Below are positions 22,910-28,063 of a stretch of DNA of 28,063 bases, one piece after another (within the stretch, counting starts at the first letter, position 1; each line of letters begins with the position of its first letter). A model generated the notes under the pieces. That model was not told the origin of the DNA, ran no database searches, and saw only the letters and a list, made by a program, of their open reading frames with translations. The position numbers were made by a program, and so were the translations under genes. Source of the DNA: a virus; IMG/VR virus record IMGVR_UViG_3300026184_000052, positions 1 through 28,063 of that record. One strand, 5' to 3'.

Positions 22910-23403
22910 AGTTCAATATTATGTTTTTTCAATACGCGGTCGATGTGGCGCACGCTGATATCCTCACATAGAACCTCTTTTAATTTTTGCCTAATCTCGG
23001 GGCCCGAGAGCTTTTTCTCCTCTCGCAATGTGACGATAAAGCGATCCCTTTGCAGCTTGAAAAATCGATATAGATTGGGCACCCGAACCCTGGGATCTGA
23101 TGACTCCATGTAACGTGTCATCACCTCCCACATGCCGAGGAACTGGTCGACGCCAAAGGTGTCGGCAATCTCCAGCCACATATCGTTGAGCCCGATGGCC
23201 TGCAGGTCGTCGAGGCGCGGGTCGCGCGTCATCGCGCCGTAAGCGGCGCGCGATTTTTTAGTGCAGACATCCAGGTACCTACCCCCCCATCCGGCAGTGC
23301 GGTCCCTGGGTTGCCGAGCCCCCACCCCCTCTGTGCGTGTGTCTGTGTCGTGCTCGCTGGTAGTGATTCCGTCAGTTGAGTTGCCGCTCTGTGCTGAGGT
23401 CAT
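22906..23403 (-). CDS. Mor-like DNA-binding regulator
   Basis: A 165-aa protein from ATG 23403 with AGGAG 8 nt upstream; the longer frame lacks a better start. After a disordered Ser/Thr/Gly-rich N-terminus comes a helical part (LNDMWLEIADTFGVDQFLGM), a short RVRVPNLY strand, and a C-terminal helix-turn-helix-like segment (IRQKLKEVLCEDISVRHIDR). This order (helical dimer domain, V/I-P strand, HTH) resembles the Mor/C activator family of Mu-like phages, though identity is too low to be certain. It could alternatively be a recombination directionality factor because of its ATGA coupling to the serine recombinase. Confidence 0.55.
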   Translation of the reverse strand: MTSAQSGNSTDGITTSEHDTDTRTEGVGARQPRDRTAGWGGRYLDVCTKKSRAAYGAMTRDPRLDDLQAIGLNDMWLEIADTFGVDQFLGMWEVMTRYMESSDPRVRVPNLYRFFKLQRDRFIVTLREEKKLSGPEIRQKLKEVLCEDISVRHIDRVLKKHNIEL

Positions 23404-23499
23404 CGTATTAACTCCTTGATTCCACGATCTGCTGGCCTGCATGAGTTGCCGGATAGTGAAGAACCGGCAAGTGAGAAGTGGGGTAAGCGCCTGGAGGAT

Positions 23500-23640
23500 T
23501 TAGGCCGTTCTAACGTCAATTTCGCGACACCTCCACCGCCGTGCTGCAGCGCCCGCAAACATTGAAGGCCGTGCAGGTAGCAGGCGGGGGCTATGTGACT
23601 TCTAAGCGCCAAACGGAGGCGCGGAAAGGCCTGCGAGGCC
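23500..23640 (-). ncRNA. C4-like antisense RNA element
   Basis: The minus strand carries a series of compact hairpins: GGCC-TCGCA-GGCC, GCGCC-TCCGTTT-GGCGC (23606-23622), and CCGCC...GGCGG enclosing CTGCACGGCCTTCAATG and GCGCTGCAGCA, followed by GTTAGAACGGCCTAAATCC. This wording and spacing match what I recall of the C4 antisense RNA family of P1/P7-like phages and many proteobacterial prophages, which silences immunity-linked genes. An ORF here merely translates the RNA. It lies between the tyrosine recombinase and the regulator. I cannot run a covariance search, so the family name is tentative. Confidence 0.5.
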
Positions 23641-23661
23641 TGTGCTGTGAGGTTTTGAGGG

Positions 23662-24669
23662 TTATTTGCCACGGCTTGCGAGCTCCTTGGCGATGTCGCT
23701 GGTCGGAGTCTTGATGCTGCTCAAGGGGTTGGCCCGGGCGATCTCCTTGGTCAGCTTGCGCATGGCCAGGTGGGTATAGATGGCCGAGGTGTTGGCGTCG
23801 GCATGGCCCAGCAGCATCTGCTTAATGGCGTCCTGTACGTCATGCTCTGCCAGCTCGGTGCCGTACAGGTGGCGCAGGGCATGGGGGTGGGCCTTGTTCC
23901 TCGGGAGTCCGGCCTGTTTGGCATATTTAACAAACATGTCGCGGATGCTGGTCTCCGACAGGCGGCGGGCCTCGCCATGGTATTCGTGCTCTTTCACATT
24001 ACGGTTGCGGGTCGAGACAAACAGCACCTTCTCGCCATTAGGGAGCGTGCGGTCTATTTGCTTAAGCTCAGGGTGAGCCAGGTAGGCCCGAAGGATCAGG
24101 CGGGCCTCATGGGGAACCGGTAGCAGCCGCTCCTTTCCGCCCTTCTCCAGCACTCGAATAATAAGCCACTCCTGGCCCTCCACCTTCGTGAACACCAGAT
24201 TGCCCTCGTTCAGGGCGCTGAGGCCACCGATGCGCATGCCAGTACCGGCGAACAGCATCAGGATGCAGGTGTCACGCAGCCCGGCGAGTGTCTCCAGCCC
24301 TGGCGCCATGATCAGCTTGCCGGCCTCCTGCAGCTCCAGCGGCACCGGCAGCTTTTGCCCCACCTTGGGATAGGGCAGCTCCTCGGCCGGGTTGGTTTTG
24401 ACCAGCTTCTCCTTGGCTGCAAATTGGAAAAAGCCGCGTAATGCAGCCACCAGGGGGATCCTGGCTCGAGGCGTAAGGCCCTGTTCGTGGGCAACCATGC
24501 CCGAGAACTGCTCCAGCTGCTCCCTGGTGACATCGAGCAGGTCCGCGCCCTGCTCTTTCGCCCAGGCCTCGAGGCGATTCAGGAACCCTCGATACTTGTG
24601 GATCGTCCTGGGGCTGCGGCCCTTGTTGTATTGCAGATTGTTTAAAAATTGCTCTATTTCGGGGCGCAT
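23662..24669 (-). CDS. Tyrosine recombinase (XerC/D-like integrase)
   Basis: A 335-aa protein with GGAGAG just before ATG. The N-terminal SAM-like DNA-binding domain spans about 1-95 (RSPRTIHKYRGFLNRLEAWA). The catalytic domain has R146 (GTGMRIGGLSAL), a beta-hairpin lysine near 176-179 (EKGGKERLLPV), H263 and R266 (HPHALRHLYGT), H289 (LLGHADANTSAIYTHL) and nucleophile Y298. All are intact. Length and lack of an arm-binding zinc domain are like XerC/D and XerC-like phage recombinases used for integration or for dimer resolution of a plasmid-like genome. It is flanked upstream by an iteron cluster. Confidence 0.92.
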   Translation of the reverse strand: MRPEIEQFLNNLQYNKGRSPRTIHKYRGFLNRLEAWAKEQGADLLDVTREQLEQFSGMVAHEQGLTPRARIPLVAALRGFFQFAAKEKLVKTNPAEELPYPKVGQKLPVPLELQEAGKLIMAPGLETLAGLRDTCILMLFAGTGMRIGGLSALNEGNLVFTKVEGQEWLIIRVLEKGGKERLLPVPHEARLILRAYLAHPELKQIDRTLPNGEKVLFVSTRNRNVKEHEYHGEARRLSETSIRDMFVKYAKQAGLPRNKAHPHALRHLYGTELAEHDVQDAIKQMLLGHADANTSAIYTHLAMRKLTKEIARANPLSSIKTPTSDIAKELASRGK

Positions 24670-24692
24670 CTAACTCTCCAGGGAGACCAGGG

Positions 24693-24704
24693 GGAAAATT
24701 TTCC
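24693..24704. promoter_or_regulatory. Perfect 12-bp palindrome upstream of the tyrosine recombinase
   Basis: GGAAAATTTTCC lies about 25 bp upstream of the recombinase start. It is a plausible operator for a dimeric regulator; no protein can be assigned from the sequence. Confidence 0.35.
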
Positions 24705-24711
24705 GTGGATT

Positions 24712-24993
24712 GTGGCAAACGGCTGTTTTTTGAGTTAAGTGCCTGATTTTACTCAACCACCCATGCCACAAAATGCCACGAAAAACCCGTGGCAGGGGGT
24801 AAAAATCCGTGGCCCATTTTTTAACCAGGGGGGTTAAAACCGTGGCATAAGTATTCCCTAATATTGCCCCTTTTCAGGCCTTTATTCTTCTTTCTTTTTA
24901 ATAAGTTAGAGAAAGAGAGAGAGAGAAAAGCGCGAATATTAGCGAGTGGGAATATACGACGAAACCGTGGCAAAACGAGCGCAAAACGTGGCA
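24712..24993. repeat. CGTGGCA iteron cluster (candidate origin or partition site)
   Basis: The region 24670-25172 (503 bp) holds no credible gene. Core GTGGCA occurs at 24712, 24789, 24842, 24967 and 24988, with GTGGCC at 24809, and inverted as TGCCAC at 24764 and 24774. Most copies extend to AAA(A/C)CGTGGCA. Between the copies are an 8-bp hairpin (24819-24839) and a strand-biased pyrimidine tract followed by a (GA)n purine tract (about 24887-24930), a likely easily melted stretch. The cluster directly follows the primase-helicase gene, which suits a replication origin; binding sites for a partition or repressor protein are alternatives. Confidence 0.6.
24819..24839. other. Perfect 8-bp hairpin inside the iteron region
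   Basis: TTTTAACC and GGTTAAAA flank a 5-nt AGGGG loop. The stem is perfect and AT-rich and lies between iterons, so it may extrude or act as a single-strand initiation site for primase; on RNA it could also be a weak terminator. Confidence 0.4.
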
Positions 24994-25071
24994 TTTCGAC
25001 CCTAACCTGACACGAAAACCTCTCGGACTTCAGACACTTAGTATAAAAACACCTTATATCCCACAGGTTTG

Positions 25072-25098
25072 AAAAATGCCCCCGCCAAGGTTTTGGCG
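25072..25098 (-). terminator. Possible weak terminator after primase-helicase
   Basis: On the minus strand CGCCAA-AACC-TTGGCG forms a 6-bp stem; GGGGGCA then TTTTT follows seven bases later. The gap to the T-tract is longer than ideal, so termination may be partial. Confidence 0.35.
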
Positions 25099-25172
25099 CC
25101 CACCCCGCCCATTTCCCGGCCGGGTTTTCCCTTCGCGGCGGCGTTTTCTCTTGGGGGGTACGGGGGGAAACG

Positions 25173-27914
25173 CTAAATAGTCGGCTGTGGGTCATTATCG
25201 AACACCTCCGGCGGGGTCGCCTGCAGTCCATACTCCTCGGCCCTGGCCAGGCTGATGGCCACCATGTGCGCCACTCGCTTGCCGCTGATGCGCCGCTCCA
25301 GGTCCTGGTCGGCCAGCACGCCCGCCTTTATCAGTTGTTGCTTGAATACCCGGTCGGTTTTCACCGGCAGGCTGTCCCAGGTGGCGCGGAGGCGGTTTTC
25401 GGTCTTGATGTGGTGCATCACCTGCCCGGTGCGCAGCGCCAGGCAGTCCTCCTCTGTGCCGTCCTCGTGGCGCACCGTGGTCCAGGTGTAGGGCATGCGG
25501 TAATGGCCCGCGGCGATCTCGTGCATGATGGTCTCCAGGATCCACACCCAGGGCTCGCGATCGCCGCAGCTGTCGGCGATGTGGCGGTTCATTTCAGCCA
25601 CCAGGTCGTTGATAAAGCCGCCCTGGTGCTTGTCGATGCCGGCGAACTCGCACAACAGGCCCCAGGCGGCGAGCATGGCGGCGTAATTCTCCACCATGCG
25701 GCTGGCGCCGCTGTCACGGTTCCGGGTCCGCGAGTGCTCCCAGCAGTACGCCACGGCCCGCTGATGGCGCTGCATCACCTCCTCGCGGCTCTGCTTGGTG
25801 AGGAACTGCAGCCACTGGCGCACCGGGAACTTGGGCAAGTCCCAGGGCAGCATCGGCCCCTTGGTGGCCAGGTCGGTGCGAATGATCTTCCCGGTCAGCG
25901 AGCGCACCGGCACGTCCTCGCCGGCCAGCAGCACCGGGGCGGAGATCAGGAAATCGGTCATATCCGATCCCCGCTTGGTCGGCGTGTACTGATAGGCCTG
26001 CTGCAGCATCGACACCGCCTCGTCGATCACCTTCTGCCCGCTGGCCGAGAGCTCCTCCCAGCCCACCGGGTGGCTGGTATAGCTGACGGTGGTCAGGATA
26101 CGGAAGGCCGTTTTTAGCGATTCGTTGGAGAACAGCGTATAGCCGATCGTCCCTTCCATGCGCTTGAGCAGGGTCGTTTTGCCGGCGCCCTTTTCGGACT
26201 GCACCATCATGTGGGGCCAGAAACCCAGCAGGGCCTTGAGGTGACCGCCCAGGCCCCACACCAGCGGCAGCGCGGCGGCATTGTTGCCAAAGGTCTGCTG
26301 ATAGGCCTCGATCACGCGCCGGGCATTGCCCACCGGGCCCGAGGGAAATACCAGATTGTGATAAGTGCACTGCTTGAGCGGCTCGGTGAAATAGCAGTCG
26401 GCCCCCTCGTTGACGATCAGCTTGCCGTCGCGCCAGGCCAGGCCCACAAAGTTGACCGCGTCCCGGGCGCCCAGGTCGGCACTGCGCTCGAGGATGTTTA
26501 CCATGCGCAGGAACACCGTTTGCGAATAAACCGGCCCGAACTTGCGCCACTGGTCCACGTTGTGCAGGCGGTCGTCATCGAACACCTTGCGGATCAGTTT
26601 GTTTCCATGGCGCGGTACCTGCACCGAGCAGGCAAACAGCACCCGCGGCTGGGCATCCGCCTCGCCGGTCAGCGTCGAGGTGGCGCTGGCGATGGAAACG
26701 CGCTGAATGGCTGCAATGCGAAAGCCACACACGTCCTTGAAACTCTCCTTCTGGTCGCCGCTCTCCTCGTCCCGGTCCCACTTCTCCACGTAGGTGACAA
26801 AGTCCTCCTTCGCCCGGTAGCGCCAATACTGGGCATAGTCGTGGGACGGCAGGTAAACCCGCGTGCGGCCCTTCTGGTGGTCGCGATTGCCGTGCACGCC
26901 GGGGATGATGTACGGGTTCAGGCGCTTGAGCGCCACCGCCAGCTCCTCGCGCCCGGCGTCGCGCAGGATGTCGTTCAGGTCGTTGTGCTCCCACTCGGTC
27001 TGATCCACCAGGTGGGCGGCAATGTTGAGGCTGGTCATTTGCTCCAGCAGCCCCCAGGCAGCCTTTTCGCCCGGGCAATAGCCGGTTTGTTCGTTGGGCT
27101 CGTCGTTGTCCATGGCCACGATCACCCGCTTGCCCTGCAGGAAGTGCCAGTCCACATTGCTGATGTTGCCGGTGCCGCGGGTGGCCACCGCGGCCGCATT
27201 GGCGTGCACGGCCGACTCGACCGACAGCGCATTGATGGGGGATTCGACCAGGTACACATCCCGGGCCCGCTGCAGGCGGCGCAGATCCGAGGTCCACACG
27301 TAGCCGTATTTTTCACCCTGGCATTGGGTCTTGGTGCCACCGTTGAGCGCCGGATCCAGATAGCGCATGTCCACGGCGGCCACGTGGCCGGGGTTGAGGG
27401 TTTTCACGATAAAAGCTACCGCAGGACCACCATGTCCATGGTGGCCCGGGTCGACCTTCGGGGAGGTGTAATCATTATACCCCACCGCGCGGCGCTCGAT
27501 AGCCGCTTGCACCACCTCCGGCGTGATGCCCCGCTCCTGGGTCAGGTAATCGGCCGCCCGGCGCAATCCTTCAGCATCGAAACACTTGTCGGCGATATGC
27601 TCGGCCAGGGTCTTGTCGCGCGCATCCTTTTTCTGTTGGGGGGTGCGGGGGAGATTGTAAAGATCGTGCAGCCGCTTGAGCGCGCCGGCGGTATCGCAGC
27701 CCTCGATATACATCACCAGGTCGATGCAATCCCCGCCCTGCTCCGTGCTCCAGTCCTTCCAGCTTTTGCCGTCATTATAGATGGACAGCGAGGGATTCTT
27801 GTCCTTGTGCTTGGGGCTGCGATAGTTGCCCTTCTCGTCGGGGCGCTCCAGTCCCAGCCGGTTCGCCAGGTCGTGCAGATCTATCCGGCTTTTGAGTTCA
27901 TCGATCGTTGCCAT
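25173..27914 (-). CDS. Primase-helicase (TOPRIM primase plus P-loop ATPase)
   Basis: A 913-aa replication protein. Residues about 10-70 match the CHC2-type primase N-terminus (NYRSPKHKDKNPSLSIYNDG, GGDCIDLVMYI), but the zinc-binding cysteines are replaced (S33, W52/W55 region). The TOPRIM domain has E224 (VYLVESPINAL) and D269/D271 (VIVAMDNDEPN). The C-terminal ATPase has Walker A SEKGAGKTT (573-581), with GWEELSASGQ and LLAGEDVPVRS in the following motifs, as in DUF927-type helicases. It would prime and unwind phage or satellite DNA. The neighbouring iteron cluster is the likely place of action. AGGG precedes ATG. Confidence 0.88.
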   Translation of the reverse strand: MATIDELKSRIDLHDLANRLGLERPDEKGNYRSPKHKDKNPSLSIYNDGKSWKDWSTEQGGDCIDLVMYIEGCDTAGALKRLHDLYNLPRTPQQKKDARDKTLAEHIADKCFDAEGLRRAADYLTQERGITPEVVQAAIERRAVGYNDYTSPKVDPGHHGHGGPAVAFIVKTLNPGHVAAVDMRYLDPALNGGTKTQCQGEKYGYVWTSDLRRLQRARDVYLVESPINALSVESAVHANAAAVATRGTGNISNVDWHFLQGKRVIVAMDNDEPNEQTGYCPGEKAAWGLLEQMTSLNIAAHLVDQTEWEHNDLNDILRDAGREELAVALKRLNPYIIPGVHGNRDHQKGRTRVYLPSHDYAQYWRYRAKEDFVTYVEKWDRDEESGDQKESFKDVCGFRIAAIQRVSIASATSTLTGEADAQPRVLFACSVQVPRHGNKLIRKVFDDDRLHNVDQWRKFGPVYSQTVFLRMVNILERSADLGARDAVNFVGLAWRDGKLIVNEGADCYFTEPLKQCTYHNLVFPSGPVGNARRVIEAYQQTFGNNAAALPLVWGLGGHLKALLGFWPHMMVQSEKGAGKTTLLKRMEGTIGYTLFSNESLKTAFRILTTVSYTSHPVGWEELSASGQKVIDEAVSMLQQAYQYTPTKRGSDMTDFLISAPVLLAGEDVPVRSLTGKIIRTDLATKGPMLPWDLPKFPVRQWLQFLTKQSREEVMQRHQRAVAYCWEHSRTRNRDSGASRMVENYAAMLAAWGLLCEFAGIDKHQGGFINDLVAEMNRHIADSCGDREPWVWILETIMHEIAAGHYRMPYTWTTVRHEDGTEEDCLALRTGQVMHHIKTENRLRATWDSLPVKTDRVFKQQLIKAGVLADQDLERRISGKRVAHMVAISLARAEEYGLQATPPEVFDNDPQPTI

Positions 27915-27999
27915 TGTTGGCCCTGTTGTTTTTTACGGCTTGGGCGCCTTGGGGGTTAAAAGTCGAAACTGAGGCGGATATTCGGGCGCGAGGCCTTGG

Positions 28000-28063
28000 T
28001 CAGTCCTCCACCTGCGCGTCGCGAAACGGGCATACAAAATCGCAATGCTCGGTGCCGAGACTG
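28000..28063 (-). CDS. C-terminal end of an unknown gene (partial)
   Basis: The last 21 codons of a minus-strand frame end in TGA at 28000. The visible end reads GTEHCDFVCPFRDAQVED, with two cysteines. Too short to identify. An 85-bp gap without a recognisable promoter separates it from the primase gene. Confidence 0.45.
   Translation of the reverse strand, partial: SLGTEHCDFVCPFRDAQVED

Noticed and set aside
23400-23672. 90-aa minus-strand frame between the recombinase and the regulator
   Set aside because: It translates the C4-like RNA structure (YLHGLQCLRALQHGGG comes from the hairpins), has a poor GTG start inside the recombinase end, and no protein-like pattern.
25036-25050. TATACT as a leftward promoter -10 box
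   Set aside because: The hexamer is good (minus strand, 25045-25040) but no acceptable -35 element lies 16-18 nt upstream, so I do not call a promoter.
24821-25231. 136-aa minus-strand frame over the iteron region
   Set aside because: Basic, low-complexity translation of iterons and the (GA)n tract, overlapping the primase end; no ribosome binding site.
26211-27959. 582-aa plus-strand frame opposite the primase-helicase
   Set aside because: Composition (Leu, Gly, Val, His, Arg-rich) is that of an antisense shadow; the minus strand carries clear TOPRIM and Walker motifs.
27960-28040. 25-aa frame ending in RPNIRLSFDF before the primase
   Set aside because: Very short, overlaps the partial upstream gene in another frame and has no ribosome binding site.
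1-28063. CRISPR arrays, tRNA genes, insertion sequences, host genes
   Set aside because: I saw no regularly spaced repeats with spacers, no tRNA-like cloverleaf, no transposase and no chromosomal housekeeping gene on either strand.

Overview
The window is one continuous piece of a long-tailed (siphovirus-like) temperate phage or prophage. Every credible gene reads leftward (minus strand), so read it from the right end to the left. GC content is high, genes are packed with ATGA/GTGA/TGATG overlaps, and there are no tRNAs, rRNAs, CRISPR arrays, insertion sequences or obvious host genes. A C4-like antisense RNA and the general gene flavour point to a gammaproteobacterial (possibly betaproteobacterial) host; this is inference. 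I found no convincing sigma70 promoter. Terminators, by contrast, are clear.

Right part (28063-21139), replication and decision functions: the tail end of an unknown gene, a 913-aa primase-helicase, a 500-bp noncoding region with about eight copies of a CGTGGCA-type repeat (candidate replication origin or partition/operator site), a tyrosine recombinase, a C4-like antisense RNA, a small Mor-like regulator translationally coupled to a large serine recombinase, and a terminator.

Middle part (21120-6425), packaging and head: a zinc-finger protein (likely small terminase), a DUF6527-type protein, large terminase, portal, a MuF-type head protein carrying a C-terminal HExxH zincin domain, two tiny proteins, then a 5.3-kb accessory cassette (82-aa, 213-aa, 886-aa kelch/helical-toroid, 428-aa LamG plus repeats, and 106-aa proteins), then an 861-aa fusion of prohead protease, scaffold and major capsid protein, and a 174-aa protein. 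The accessory cassette is bounded by two nearly identical 104-bp repeats, each running from the stop codon of one gene into the terminator just before the next. Removing the cassette would restore the canonical order MuF, small proteins, protease/capsid.

Left part (5896-1), lysis and tail: an M15 peptidase endolysin, a 3TM holin and an XhlA-like membrane protein sit between the head and neck genes. They are followed by a connector, a gp10-like neck/tail protein, a tail terminator, the tail tube, a small DUF7210-like protein, the tail chaperone pair G and G-T joined by a textbook -1 frameshift at T TTT TTT, and the start of the tape measure protein, which runs off the left end.

The most notable items are the repeat-flanked accessory cassette inside the head operon, the protease-scaffold-capsid fusion with an internal ribosome binding site, the MuF-zincin, the iteron cluster, and the coexistence of two unrelated integrase-type recombinases, both lying inside the phage gene order.
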